From the NCBI GenBank assembly GCA_903926205.1, contig CAIYID010000020.1:1-63226 (forward strand): a DNA stretch of 63,226 bases. Reading direction: 5' to 3'. The notes beneath the pieces were generated by a model. It was not told where the DNA came from, did no database searches, and saw only the letters and a program-made list of their open reading frames with translations. Position numbers and translations under genes: made by a program. The stretch's first letter is position 1; each line of letters opens with the position of its first letter. The stretch is from an uncultured Bdellovibrionales bacterium (GTDB taxonomy: Bacteria; Bdellovibrionota; Bdellovibrionia; Bdellovibrionales; Bdellovibrionaceae). This document shows, one piece after another, positions 10,577 through 22,407 of this stretch.

Positions 10577-10876
10577 ATGACTTGGAATGCAGAGAAAATT
10601 AAAACATTACGGTGTCGTTTGGGTTTTACGCAGTCGGAATTGGCTCGCAAGCTTCATTGCGAATCGGATTTAATTAATACCTGGGAGTCTGCTCAAAAAA
10701 ATGAGCTTCAGGGGATTGCTCTTCATATGGACACCCTGATTTTGCTTGAAAAGCAGGCGGAAAGCGCTGCTGATCAGATATTTCACAGTCCACTCGCTGA
10801 AACAATTTTAGAAGAAACTCACGAGTCTCAGGTTCATGTGGAAGCCGTGAGGTTACGTTTTTTTGAAAAGAATTAA
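10577..10876 (+). CDS. XRE-like helix-turn-helix protein
   Basis: 99 residues from the ATG at 10577. The N-terminal ~60 residues form an XRE/Cro helix-turn-helix (KIKTLRCRLGFTQSELARKL...INTWES). The remainder is acidic and helical with no known domain. In-frame starts at 10550 (ATG) and 10481 (TTG) would extend it; the helix-turn-helix begins directly after 10577 and no start has a good ribosome site. It sits between ftsB-like and polA; its targets are unknown. Confidence 0.75.
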   Translation: MTWNAEKIKTLRCRLGFTQSELARKLHCESDLINTWESAQKNELQGIALHMDTLILLEKQAESAADQIFHSPLAETILEETHESQVHVEAVRLRFFEKN

Positions 10877-10911
10877 AGCCTAATTCCCACACTCATGTTA
10901 ATTCAGCAACA

Positions 10912-13578
10912 ATGTCTGCTAAAAAAATTTTCCTCATTGATGCGAGTTCACTATTTTTTCGTGCTTTTTATGCAATTCGTCCTCTGACTTCACCCGCAGG
11001 ACTTCCGACGAACGCGATCTATGGATTTTTGACGATGGTGACAAAAATTCTTAAGGATGAAAAACCAGATTACATCGTTTTTTGTTATGATCGTAAAGAG
11101 CCCAGCTTTCGAAAAGAAATTTACAATGATTACAAAGCGAATCGCAGTGAAACTCCCGAAGATTTAGTTCCGCAAATTCCCTATATCAAAAAAATTGCTG
11201 ATTTATTTGGAATTCCATCTTTGGAAGTGGCCCGCTTCGAGGCCGACGATTTGATTGGCACGTTGACTAAAGTTTCGCGGAAGCATGATTTAGATGTGTA
11301 CATTGTTTCAGGCGATAAAGATTTTGGCCAGCTCGTTGGTCCTCACGTATGGCTTTTTGATACCATGAAAAATATCAAATATGACTCAGCAGGAGTGGTG
11401 GAAAAGTGGGGAGTTAAGCCCGAACAAATGATCGATTATTTGGCCTTGGTCGGCGATGCTTCTGACAATGTGCCAGGGGTGATGGGCATTGGCCCGAAAG
11501 GCGCACAAAAATTACTGAGCGACTTTGGCTCACTGGAAAATATTTATGACAATATCGAGCAGATTAAAGGTGCCATTCAAGAAAAATTGAAAGTGAGTAA
11601 GGACGACGCCTTTCTTTCAAAAAAATTAGTGACGATTGAGACAGAAGTGCCAGTGGCACAAGGATTAGAGTCCTACCATACTCGGGAGCCGAATCTTCCG
11701 GAGATTCAAAAACTGCTCACCGAATTAAATTTTAAAAATTTAGAAAAAACTTTAGATCATTTGCCAAAACATGGAATCGGCGGTGCAAGTGCGTTCACGA
11801 CGGCCACTGACGAACTCTCCTCGGGAGAAAGTTCTAGCTCTTCAGTGCAGACTTCGACCGTCGAGGTGCCGATCTTAGCTGTCGAAAACCTCGTGCCTTT
11901 TGTTCACGAAAAAATAAAACATCATATCCAAGTTGAAGAGTTATCCGCTCAGTTTATCAGTGCAACATTGAAGCCTGGACAAAAAATTTGGGGATTGCAA
12001 AATCAACAAGGAATTTACCTTGGCGATGCAGACAAAAAAATTCTTTATATTCTCCGGGGCGACCTCGATGAAGTTTCTAAAGAATTGCAAGCCTTACATT
12101 TACATTGGAATGGCTACGATCTGAAAAGTTTTTGGCATCAAATTCATTTTCGTCTGAATCGAGAATCAATTGCGGAAGCTTTTAAGGTGATTGGAGATTG
12201 GGATTCGATGTTAGCAGCCTATGTTCTGCGAGCCGGCGAATCTATGACTTGGGAGCGTGTGCTTTTCAGATATTTAGGTGAAACCCCTGGCGATTTGGAA
12301 AATCCAGCCGATCATTTTGATCAGCAATTGAGATTGCAAGCAAAGCTTCAGGACGGTCTGGCTGAAAATCGCGCAGAAAAGAAACTTTTTGAAGAATTAG
12401 AAATGCCCTTATTGATTTTACTTTTTAAAATGGAATGTTATGGCATTCATCTCGATCGAGAACTTTTGCGCGTTCAGAGTGTTGAACTGACAAGTAATAT
12501 TCAGGAGCTCGAAACAAAAATCTGTGGAGCTGCTGGAGAAGTATTTAACATAGCTAGTCCTAAACAGTTGGCCCATATTTTATTTGATAAATTGAAACTT
12601 CCTCCGAGTAAGAAAACAAAAACAGGATTTTCGACAGATAATGATGTCTTGGATAAACTTAAAACTCAGCATCCCATAGTTGATTCAGTGCTTGAATATC
12701 GTGAGTTGGCAAAACTGAAGTCAACTTACGTGGACGCTTTGCCTAATATGATCAAAGAAGACGGGCGAATTCACACAACGTTAAATCAAGCTCTCACCGC
12801 GACAGGGCGTTTGTCTTCGATGGAGCCTAATTTACAAAACATTCCGATTCGCACAGTTCGGGGGGCGAGAGTTCGTAAGGCCTTTACCGCCGAACCTGGA
12901 AAAAAATTATTGTCTGTGGATTACTCACAAATTGAATTGCGGATATTGGCTCATTATTCTGGTGATAAAAATCTTTGTGAGGCTTTTCACCAAGATCTTG
13001 ATATCCATGCCGCCACGGCGGCGGAAGTCTTCGGTGTGGGATTGAAAGAGGTCACATCCGAAATGCGTCGTACGGCAAAAGCGGTGAATTTTGGTATCGC
13101 CTATGGACAAGGGGCTTTCGGCTTGGCTGAAAATTTAGGAATTTCTAGAACCGAATCTGCGGATATAATAAAAAAATATTTTGCTCGCTTTCCTGGAGTG
13201 CGGAGTTACATTGATGAGACTATTGCTCAAGCTTCTCGTGATGGTTTCGTTGAAACTTTTTTTGGCCGGCGTCGCTATATAGCGGAATTAAAATCTTCTT
13301 CTGCCATGGTCAAGAAATTTGGTGAGCGAGCTGCCATCAATGCTCCGATTCAAGGAACGGCTGCAGATATTGTCAAAATGGCAATGATTAAAGTGTCAGA
13401 GAACATCGCGATTCCAATGATTTTACAGGTCCATGATGAATTGATTTTTGAATCGAGTGAGTCCGACCTGAGAGATCATTTGAAAGAAATTTGTGAGCTG
13501 ATGTCGAATGTGATTTCACTCAAGGTTCCACTCAAAGCGAATGCAGCCATCGGTAATAATTGGGACGAAGCTCACTAG
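10912..13578 (+). CDS. polA: DNA polymerase I
   Basis: Replication and repair polymerase that removes primers and fills gaps. 888 residues: an N-terminal 5'-3' exonuclease (KIFLIDASSLFFRAFYAI; EADDLIGTL; SGDKDFGQLV; GDASDNVPGV), a central 3'-5' exonuclease-like domain, and a family A polymerase domain with DYSQIELRILAHYSGD, RRTAKAVNFGIAYGQG and QVHDELIFE. The first exonuclease motif (DxE) that binds metal in proofreading enzymes is not recognisable around residues 340-380, so proofreading is probably lost. Convergent with the lipoprotein gene to the right. Confidence 0.97.
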   Translation: MSAKKIFLIDASSLFFRAFYAIRPLTSPAGLPTNAIYGFLTMVTKILKDEKPDYIVFCYDRKEPSFRKEIYNDYKANRSETPEDLVPQIPYIKKIADLFGIPSLEVARFEADDLIGTLTKVSRKHDLDVYIVSGDKDFGQLVGPHVWLFDTMKNIKYDSAGVVEKWGVKPEQMIDYLALVGDASDNVPGVMGIGPKGAQKLLSDFGSLENIYDNIEQIKGAIQEKLKVSKDDAFLSKKLVTIETEVPVAQGLESYHTREPNLPEIQKLLTELNFKNLEKTLDHLPKHGIGGASAFTTATDELSSGESSSSSVQTSTVEVPILAVENLVPFVHEKIKHHIQVEELSAQFISATLKPGQKIWGLQNQQGIYLGDADKKILYILRGDLDEVSKELQALHLHWNGYDLKSFWHQIHFRLNRESIAEAFKVIGDWDSMLAAYVLRAGESMTWERVLFRYLGETPGDLENPADHFDQQLRLQAKLQDGLAENRAEKKLFEELEMPLLILLFKMECYGIHLDRELLRVQSVELTSNIQELETKICGAAGEVFNIASPKQLAHILFDKLKLPPSKKTKTGFSTDNDVLDKLKTQHPIVDSVLEYRELAKLKSTYVDALPNMIKEDGRIHTTLNQALTATGRLSSMEPNLQNIPIRTVRGARVRKAFTAEPGKKLLSVDYSQIELRILAHYSGDKNLCEAFHQDLDIHAATAAEVFGVGLKEVTSEMRRTAKAVNFGIAYGQGAFGLAENLGISRTESADIIKKYFARFPGVRSYIDETIAQASRDGFVETFFGRRRYIAELKSSSAMVKKFGERAAINAPIQGTAADIVKMAMIKVSENIAIPMILQVHDELIFESSESDLRDHLKEICELMSNVISLKVPLKANAAIGNNWDEAH

Positions 13579-13605
13579 TAAATCAAATAAATGTTTTTCT
13601 TCGAA

Positions 13606-14208
13606 CTACTCTGTTTCCCAGCCGACCACGCGGCCGGCTTCGAAGTACACCGTTTTTCTTTCGGATTTATAGCCTTCTTGCGTAGAAACAAATTTTTGAT
13701 ATTTCCACCTTTGGTTGTGAAATTGAGGACTACCGGAAACTTCAATTTCGCTCGGCTCACCCCAAGATCTTTTAACTAAATTTTCCGGCATTCCGAGCGC
13801 AATATCTTGAGCTTCGATGATTTCTTGCATTTGGGCGGCTACTTTTTTCGCTCGAGTTCCAAAATCTTGAGCATTGAGCCATTCTTGTCTAGGCTCATAA
13901 CCTTCAATGTCTAAGAAATGAATTTTTTCTTGATCGTCATTAAACCAAGGAAGTGAGCGCGAGTATTGTTCAAGCTCTCGTTTGCCAGAAATTCGATTCT
14001 CTAATTGTTTAAGACGTAACTTAGTATCAGAAATTGGAGCTTCTTCGTGTCGATGAAAATCTTCACTTTTTGAAACTTTCTTCCAATTTGATAGAGTTCC
14101 GTTTGCAGACGGCGAAGAGTATCCGCTTTCTGAGCTTCTTGTGAAAGAGGTACAGGCAACTAGAGCGAGCAAGGCCAACGGAAAAAAAATGAATTTTGTT
14201 AGGTTCAT
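13606..14208 (-). CDS. Lipoprotein with BamE-like C-terminal pattern
   Basis: 200 residues with signal peptide and lipobox LVAC (Cys19). The C-terminal ~60 residues (WGEPSEIEVSG...NQRWKYQKF...KTVYFEAGRVVGWE) follow the 'G-x-P ... W-x-Y ... F-x-x-G-x-V' layout of BamE/SmpA-like folds. Outer-membrane or periplasmic location is expected. GGAGG five bases before the ATG. Function unknown; resemblance to BamE is by pattern only. Confidence 0.7.
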   Translation of the reverse strand: MNLTKFIFFPLALLALVACTSFTRSSESGYSSPSANGTLSNWKKVSKSEDFHRHEEAPISDTKLRLKQLENRISGKRELEQYSRSLPWFNDDQEKIHFLDIEGYEPRQEWLNAQDFGTRAKKVAAQMQEIIEAQDIALGMPENLVKRSWGEPSEIEVSGSPQFHNQRWKYQKFVSTQEGYKSERKTVYFEAGRVVGWETE

Positions 14209-14266
14209 GGAGCCCTCCGTGCGTTTTCATTTTAAACTAGCGAGGATCGAGTCTCAATAAAAGTGC

Positions 14267-14295
14267 TTGCGATGGATGTCGCAACTTCATAAACT
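14267..14295 (+). promoter_or_regulatory. Promoter overlapped by inverted repeat, upstream of FliL-domain gene
   Basis: -35 TTGCGA, 17-base spacer, -10 TAAACT. The -35 box is also the left arm of an inverted repeat (TTGCGA / TCGCAA, 6-base spacer, 14267-14284), an arrangement that would let a repressor cover the promoter. Confidence 0.4.
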
Positions 14296-14360
14296 AGATG
14301 GGGTAGAGTTATTTAACTGGACCATTAGCTGGGCTGACAATTTTAAAAGAAGGAGATTTT

Positions 14361-15392
14361 TTGTCTGAGTCAAAAACGCCGGTTTCTCCATCTGGTCGGG
14401 CTCCAGAGACTTCTAAGTCTTTGAAGGATAGACTTTTTGGCAGTGACGAGGACCGAATTGATATTAGCAAACTTCCTGAAATGTCAGTGGAGGATGTTGA
14501 TTCTTTCTTGAACGACGAAGAACCTGATTTTTTCAATGAAGTGTCTTCTATTGCCGCCGACAAATCTCTGTCAATCGTACAAATTAATATCGATGACGCC
14601 GTAGCAGCTCTTCATGCTGAAATTGATCTTTGGAAGACATACAAAGGCCCGCTACGAATTTTGTTTCTGGTTTTTCCGTTTATGCCGCGGATCACACTTC
14701 GTTTAAAGCTTTGGAGTTTTAAAATATCTGGCTGGATACACGGTTATTTGGTGCGCGCAAAAAATTTTAGTTACTACTTGTTGACTGATGGTCGAACGGC
14801 CGCCATTAGCAAAATTAAATCAGTCATTGTACAAGCTCTCACACAAATCAGCACGACCATTCATACTTTTAAAAAAATTAGTTTCAAAGTACGTTTAATT
14901 TTAATATTTTCCCTGGTTCTTTTCTTGTTATCAGTAGCCGTCATTTATCAGAGCGTAACCAAGGGACTGCTGCCTGGAGAGAGAGAAAATTTTCTCAGCA
15001 ATATGAGTAGTCATGCGACCCAAGCCTATGAGTATGAGACTTCGCAAGTGGAGCCTTATATGGATAATGCGAGAGCAACCCAAAATTTATTTCTTACACA
15101 AAAAATATTTGTTAATTTAAAAACTTCGCCGGGTTCTGGCCCTAATCCAATGGGTGCTTTTGAGTTTTTCATTGAGGGAATGAGCTCAGATGTGGTGATT
15201 GAAATTAAAGATCGTGAACCTATGATGCGTGATCTGATGCAAAGTGTGATTCAAGACATGACTTATGATGATTTAGATACGAGTGAAGGAAAGAAAGACC
15301 TTTGTTCTCGATTGCAAAAAGAGGTTTCCCGAGTCCTCACCACTGGCAGTGTTAAAAATGTTCGCATCAGATCTTTTGTAATTAAACCGTAA
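14361..15392 (+). CDS. FliL-domain membrane protein with long cytoplasmic N-terminus
   Basis: 343 residues. Residues ~1-170 are cytoplasmic and unmatched, a membrane helix (VRLILIFSLVLFLLSVAVIY) sits near 178-197, and the periplasmic C terminus matches FliL (FEFFIEGMSSDVVIEIKDREPMM... SEGKKDLCSRLQKEVSRVL). FliL stabilises flagellar stators; typical FliL is ~160-180 residues, so this is a doubled-length version. TTG start with AAGGAG upstream. No flagellar genes are nearby, so it may serve another motor or act as a second FliL. Confidence 0.75.
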   Translation: MSESKTPVSPSGRAPETSKSLKDRLFGSDEDRIDISKLPEMSVEDVDSFLNDEEPDFFNEVSSIAADKSLSIVQINIDDAVAALHAEIDLWKTYKGPLRILFLVFPFMPRITLRLKLWSFKISGWIHGYLVRAKNFSYYLLTDGRTAAISKIKSVIVQALTQISTTIHTFKKISFKVRLILIFSLVLFLLSVAVIYQSVTKGLLPGERENFLSNMSSHATQAYEYETSQVEPYMDNARATQNLFLTQKIFVNLKTSPGSGPNPMGAFEFFIEGMSSDVVIEIKDREPMMRDLMQSVIQDMTYDDLDTSEGKKDLCSRLQKEVSRVLTTGSVKNVRIRSFVIKP

Positions 15393-15416
15393 CTGGCCGC
15401 CGAAGGCTGGCCAGTT
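15391..15416. terminator. Hairpin between convergent genes
   Basis: AACTGGCC pairs with GGCCAGTT, extended inside by GCC/GGC around GAA with one bulged T. It starts in the stop codon of the FliL-domain gene. No T-tract follows, so it may be factor-assisted or simply an mRNA end structure. Confidence 0.5.
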
Positions 15417-15433
15417 CAAAAGTACCTTAAAGG

Positions 15434-16681
15434 TTATTCTGAAAATTGTCGTGGATCAATATCGTAAGCGCGCAGTCGATCGTGCAAGGTCGATTTAGGA
15501 ATGCCCAAATCGTTGGCGGTTTTTCTTTGATTGCCATGATTCGCTGCGAGTCTTTTGAGAATCATTTGTTTTTCTATCTCTTTGATCACCGGCAGCTGAG
15601 CAGCGTTCAACCCACTCACACCAGTGACCTCAAAGGAATTACCATCAATAATATTGTCGACGTGAATTTCTTCAATCGACATTTTAGGGTAGTAAGCAGA
15701 AGCACGAGCGACTGAATTTCTCAGTTCACGAATATTGCCTGGCCAGCTATATTTTTTCATTTTTTGAATTGCTGCAAAACTAAAACGAACTCTCATTTTT
15801 TTTGCAAATGAATAAAGCAAGTCATCAAAATCTTCCATGCGGGCCGCCAGAGCTGGTGGCGTGATCGTAATAACACCCAAGCGGAAATACAGGTCCATTC
15901 GGAACTCGCCAGTTTGAATTTTTGATTTTAGATTTTGATGAGTGGCCGCTATAATTCGAACATCTGTTTTGATGCTTCTATCAGCACCTACGGGACGAAT
16001 CTCCTCATTTTCGATTGCGCGTAGGATTTTCGCCTGTAATCCCATTGGCAAATCACCAATTTCATCCAAGAATAAAGTTCCACCACGAGCGGTTTCAAAG
16101 GCTCCTTTGCGATCATTTATGGCTCCAGTGAAACTACCTTTCAAATGCCCAAAAAGCTCACTCTCAACCAGGGTTTCAGTCAGCGCGCTGCAATTGACTT
16201 TGATCAAAGGACCTGCCGCACGAGTCGAACAACGGTGAAGAGTTTCTGACAGAACTTCTTTTCCAGTTCCCGATGGTCCCAAAATTAAAACGGGAAATGG
16301 AGTAAGAGATATATTTTTTAAAGTAGAAAGTTGCTGGCTCCAAAGCAAATTTTTGCTTTTAATCCCGATGTCTTGATCTTGTTTCATTCCTTCAAAAGTG
16401 AAGGTGAAATAGTGACCCCCGACATTGATCTCGTCACCTTCTTGCAGAAAGGCCTCAGCAATTTTTGTGGCATTAACAAAAGTACCTCCAGGAGTCCGAA
16501 GATCGACAATACTATAACCTTGAATTTTTTTTTCGATTTTACAATGTCGTTCAGAAGCTTGGTCTGAATCCACAACGATAGAGCAATTTTGATCCTTGCC
16601 GAGCAAGGCAAACTCCTCAACCAAAATTGGTGAATTTTGTTGTTGATGGGAAAGTAAATAGGCGCATTGGTCTTGTTTCAT
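15434..16681 (-). CDS. FHA-domain sigma-54 activator
   Basis: Bacterial enhancer-binding protein of 415 residues that would open sigma-54 promoters. The N-terminal FHA domain (~20-97: LLGKD, ERHCKIE, GGTFVN) binds phosphothreonine instead of the common receiver domain. The AAA+ core has Walker A GPSGTGKE (135-142), the sigma-54 contact loop as GSFTGA (182-187, where GAFTGA is usual) and Walker B GGTLFLDE (200-207). A Fis-type helix-turn-helix (GNQRKTANDLGIPKSTLHDRL) closes it. AGGAGG seven bases before the ATG. It implies a Ser/Thr kinase partner, none of which is in the window; rpoN is present at 34957. Confidence 0.93.
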   Translation of the reverse strand: MKQDQCAYLLSHQQQNSPILVEEFALLGKDQNCSIVVDSDQASERHCKIEKKIQGYSIVDLRTPGGTFVNATKIAEAFLQEGDEINVGGHYFTFTFEGMKQDQDIGIKSKNLLWSQQLSTLKNISLTPFPVLILGPSGTGKEVLSETLHRCSTRAAGPLIKVNCSALTETLVESELFGHLKGSFTGAINDRKGAFETARGGTLFLDEIGDLPMGLQAKILRAIENEEIRPVGADRSIKTDVRIIAATHQNLKSKIQTGEFRMDLYFRLGVITITPPALAARMEDFDDLLYSFAKKMRVRFSFAAIQKMKKYSWPGNIRELRNSVARASAYYPKMSIEEIHVDNIIDGNSFEVTGVSGLNAAQLPVIKEIEKQMILKRLAANHGNQRKTANDLGIPKSTLHDRLRAYDIDPRQFSE

Positions 16682-16798
16682 GATTGTTCCTCCTAAGTTT
16701 TTCTGGCAACTGGTGTTATCAAGTTTTATGCCGACCCTTTTGGACGAATTTTTTGGCCTGAATAGGCTCTATTTTTGATCTGAAGCTTTTGCGGAAAA

Positions 16799-17451
16799 AT
16801 GATTGAATCCATTTCAGTGGAGTGTTGTCCAATGGCTTGGAATCCAGTAGAATTTTCTTCCATGCCAATGATTGCTAAATTTTTGAAAAGTGCCGTGCTG
16901 GCGGATGACTATCCTGATCAAAAACGACCTGAAGTCGCCATCACCGGTCGCTCTAATGCCGGAAAATCTTCTTTTATTAATGTCCTCACAAAATCAAAGA
17001 TTGCCAAAGTCAGTCAAGAGCCCGGGAAAACACGGCTGCTGAATTTTTTCGATATTGGAGATTTCTATCGAATGGTCGATACTCCTGGATATGGCTTTGC
17101 TTCGCGCTCGGGCTCTGAGGTTTTGGAGTGGCAGAAGATGCTCGAGACTTATCTTTCCACACGAGAAAATCTCGTAGGATTGCTCTTGTTGATGGATATT
17201 AAGCGAGAGTGGTCTGATGATGAGGACGCTTTATTGAGCTTTATGAATTCGATTGGTCGTCCGACGATGGTGATTTTGACGAAAGCGGATCGTTTAAAGG
17301 CGGCAGAAATTCAAAGACGCTGCCAAGCCATTAAAAAACAGGCCAACGTGCAACAAGTTTGGGCGATTTCGAGCCAATACAATACAGGAGTTAGAGAAGC
17401 GGAAGAATATTTTTTCAAAAATTGGATCAAGCCAAGCAAAGGGAAAAAATA

Positions 17452-17452
<1 letters not shown>
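16799..17452 (+). CDS. engB: EngB/YsxC ribosome-assembly GTPase
   Basis: P-loop GTPase needed for large-subunit assembly. 217 residues with G1 GRSNAGKSS, the switch region GKTRLLNFF, G3 DTPGYGFA and G4 LTKADRL. The first ~20 residues before PMIAKFLKSAVLADDYP may not be translated; later ATG codons are possible starts. Divergent from the FHA activator across 117 bases. Its stop overlaps the kdsB start by one base, so it leads the Kdo operon. Confidence 0.93.
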
Positions 17453-20011
<2,559 letters not shown>

Positions 20012-20018
20012 TTTTAAA

Positions 20019-21008
20019 ATGAATAACAATCAAAGAAATTCTCTCGAATTAGCTCGTAAGGTTTTTGAAGTGGAAGCACAAGCGATTTTGGCCTTGAAAG
20101 ATCGTTTGGGGGAACCCTTTCAAAAAGCTGTTCAATTAGTGAGCGAGTGCCAAGGAAAAGTGGTTTTAACTGGAATTGGTAAATCAGGAATTATCGCTCG
20201 TAAAATCGCAGCGACTTTGTCCTCGACAGGAACAGCTTCAATTTTTTTACATCCCGCTGAAGGTTCTCATGGTGATATGGGAATGGTGGGCACTTCTGAT
20301 TTAGTGATTGCTATCAGTTATGGTGGAGAGACTCCGGAGCTGGCTCCCGTGCTGACTTATGTGACTCGTAAAGGAATTCCTTTGATCGCCATTACAGGCA
20401 ATACCAATAGTGAACTGGCACAAAAATCGGCAGCGGCCCTGGATGTGAAAGTGAGTCGTGAGGCTTGCCCTTTGGGTTTAGCGCCGACGGCTTCTAGCAC
20501 CGCAACGTTAGCCATGGGTGATGCTTTGGCCATGGCAGTTTTGGAGCAAAAAGGTTTCAACGCCGAAGATTTTGCGCAAAATCATCCTGGCGGAGGTTTG
20601 GGTTTCAAACTTTCGAGAATCAAAGATCTGATGCATTCTGGAAATGCAATGCCGATTTTGAAAACTTCGACTCCCATGAAGCAAGTGTTAACTGTGATGT
20701 CTCAAGGAGAAGTTCGTGGTGCGGCCGGCGTGACGGATGATGCGGGAGATTTGATTGGTATTATCACCGATGGAGATATTCGTCGTAAATTAGAAAACTC
20801 TCAAGATCCATTGAATGGCGTGGCAGGTGATCTCATGATGAAAAATCCTCGCATCATTGATGCCAATGAGATTGCAGAAAAAGCCCTGTTTATGATGGAG
20901 CAATTTCGAATCAATTTACTCTTTGTCGTGGATAAGAGCCTGGGTTTTGCTAAAAAACCGGTCGGAATTATTCATATTCAAGATTTAATCAGAGCTAAAG
21001 TTAGATAA
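20019..21008 (+). CDS. kdsD: Arabinose-5-phosphate isomerase (KdsD/KpsF)
   Basis: Converts ribulose-5-phosphate to arabinose-5-phosphate, the first step to Kdo. 329 residues: a SIS sugar-isomerase domain (TGIGKSGIIARKIAATLSS; HPAEGSHGD; SYGGETPEL) followed by two CBS domains (~205-325). ATG start 7 bases after pyrG. Fits the family length (~328 residues). Confidence 0.96.
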   Translation: MNNNQRNSLELARKVFEVEAQAILALKDRLGEPFQKAVQLVSECQGKVVLTGIGKSGIIARKIAATLSSTGTASIFLHPAEGSHGDMGMVGTSDLVIAISYGGETPELAPVLTYVTRKGIPLIAITGNTNSELAQKSAAALDVKVSREACPLGLAPTASSTATLAMGDALAMAVLEQKGFNAEDFAQNHPGGGLGFKLSRIKDLMHSGNAMPILKTSTPMKQVLTVMSQGEVRGAAGVTDDAGDLIGIITDGDIRRKLENSQDPLNGVAGDLMMKNPRIIDANEIAEKALFMMEQFRINLLFVVDKSLGFAKKPVGIIHIQDLIRAKVR

Positions 21009-21068
21009 AGGTCTGGTTTTAGTTGAATCAAGTTGGCGTCGGGCGGAATCCTCTCAACAATAGAGAGC

Positions 21069-21575
21069 ATGAACGGTGCGATCTCTCGTTTGAAAAAAAT
21101 AAAAATGCTGGCGTTGGACGTTGATGGAGTTCTTACGGACTGTCGTGTATTTTTGGATGAGTCCCGGGAGTGGCGCCGAATGTTTTCCATTCGGGATGGT
21201 TATGGGCTCGTACGACTACGAGAGCAGGGCTACAAGCTGGCGATCATCACGGCCTCTAAAGCAAAAGATATTAGAGAACGCGCTCAAGTATTAAAAATTG
21301 ACTATTTTCACGATGGAAACTTGGACAAACTCACCGAATTTAATTTGCTTTTAAAAAATAGTGGATTGAAAGCAGAAGAAGTGGCCTACATGGGCGATGA
21401 TCTTTTTGATATTCCAGTTTTAAAAGAAGTGGGTTTTGCGGCGACAGTGCCTGAGGCGATGGAGGAAGTTTTTCCGGTGGTTCAATACATCACCAAACGT
21501 CCAGGTGGTAATGGTGCGGTTCGAGAGGTTTGCGAATTAATAATTAAATATGGAACATTGGGGACACAGCTATGA
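21069..21575 (+). CDS. kdsC: 3-deoxy-manno-octulosonate-8-phosphatase
   Basis: HAD-family phosphatase that releases Kdo from Kdo-8-phosphate. 168 residues from the chosen ATG, with the nucleophile motif LDVDGVLTD, then ITASKAKD and YMGDDLFDIPVL. An upstream in-frame TTG at 21033 would add 12 residues; neither has a strong ribosome site. Its stop overlaps the next ATG (ATGA), so the Kdo genes read directly into the envelope-machine cluster. Confidence 0.93.
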   Translation: MNGAISRLKKIKMLALDVDGVLTDCRVFLDESREWRRMFSIRDGYGLVRLREQGYKLAIITASKAKDIRERAQVLKIDYFHDGNLDKLTEFNLLLKNSGLKAEEVAYMGDDLFDIPVLKEVGFAATVPEAMEEVFPVVQYITKRPGGNGAVREVCELIIKYGTLGTQL

Positions 21576-22300
21576 AATTTCAAAATGGTTTTATTTCGAT
21601 TTTGTCTTGTTTTCTTTTAGTGACTCACGTCACGAAGGCTCACGCACAGGTCGAGCTGCCTCAGGAAGAGTTAGCCAAAGAAACAGTGGTTCCAAGATTT
21701 GATAATCCCACCACCGTGAAGGCACGAAATATTATTCTTAATGGCAAGTTTGAAACAGGAGTTTATTACGGTTGGAATTTTGCTGAGGCCATTGAAAATC
21801 AAAGTAAAATGGGACTGAATTTAGGTTATCACTGGAATGAGATCAGTTCCGTTTTTATAAACTATGCAGCCTGGCAAGCGGGCCTAAATGGTCAATACAC
21901 CTCAGCTTTATCCGCACAGCCATACAATTTAGATTTCACTCGTGCTCCGCAATTACAGTCTTCACTTTGGGTGAATTATGAGTGGAATGTATACTATGGA
22001 AAAATCAGTATCACCAAAAAAGGAATCTCAAATTTAACGGTGTATCCTATCGCCGGCGGAGGGATGACAACTTACTCCAACAAATCTTATTACGGAATCA
22101 ATGCGGGCCTCGGCGCCAAATTTTATTTTTCACCTCGTTGGGCTTTGCGCACAGATTTCAAACTCCAATACTCAGGACAACCCTCTCCTTTTTTGCAAGG
22201 CGCGATGAAGACGTCGCAAGCCGCGCCGACTCCTGATCGGTTCCAAGATACTTCGGCTCTCGGAACAATTCTTGATGTCGGTCTTGTTGCTTTGTTTTAG
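21572..22300 (+). CDS. Outer-membrane beta-barrel protein (OMP_myx_plus-like)
   Basis: 242 residues: signal peptide ending at KAHA, then alternating aromatic strands (GKFETGVYYGWNFAEAI; NLGYHWNEISSVFINYAAW; GLGAKFYFSPRWALRTDFKL) typical of a small outer-membrane barrel. The pattern matches the OMP_myx_plus family seen near gliding-machine genes of myxobacteria and Bdellovibrio. The start overlaps the kdsC stop by 4 bases. Probable outer-membrane part of the Agl-Glt-like machine. Confidence 0.78.
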   Translation: MKFQNGFISILSCFLLVTHVTKAHAQVELPQEELAKETVVPRFDNPTTVKARNIILNGKFETGVYYGWNFAEAIENQSKMGLNLGYHWNEISSVFINYAAWQAGLNGQYTSALSAQPYNLDFTRAPQLQSSLWVNYEWNVYYGKISITKKGISNLTVYPIAGGGMTTYSNKSYYGINAGLGAKFYFSPRWALRTDFKLQYSGQPSPFLQGAMKTSQAAPTPDRFQDTSALGTILDVGLVALF

Positions 22301-22407
22301 AACATAATTTATTTTTTTGGTTTTTTTTAGAATCAAAGGTCTAGTTTGTTTTGCATTGCTACAACTCTGACCCGACGTTGGATAGTCTATAGCTTGCGAG
22401 GAAAATC

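Noticed and set aside
16682-16798. Sigma-54 promoter in the engB/activator divergent region
   Set aside because: No TGGCAC-N5-TTGC match; TGGCAA and TGGCCT lack the second element at the right spacing.
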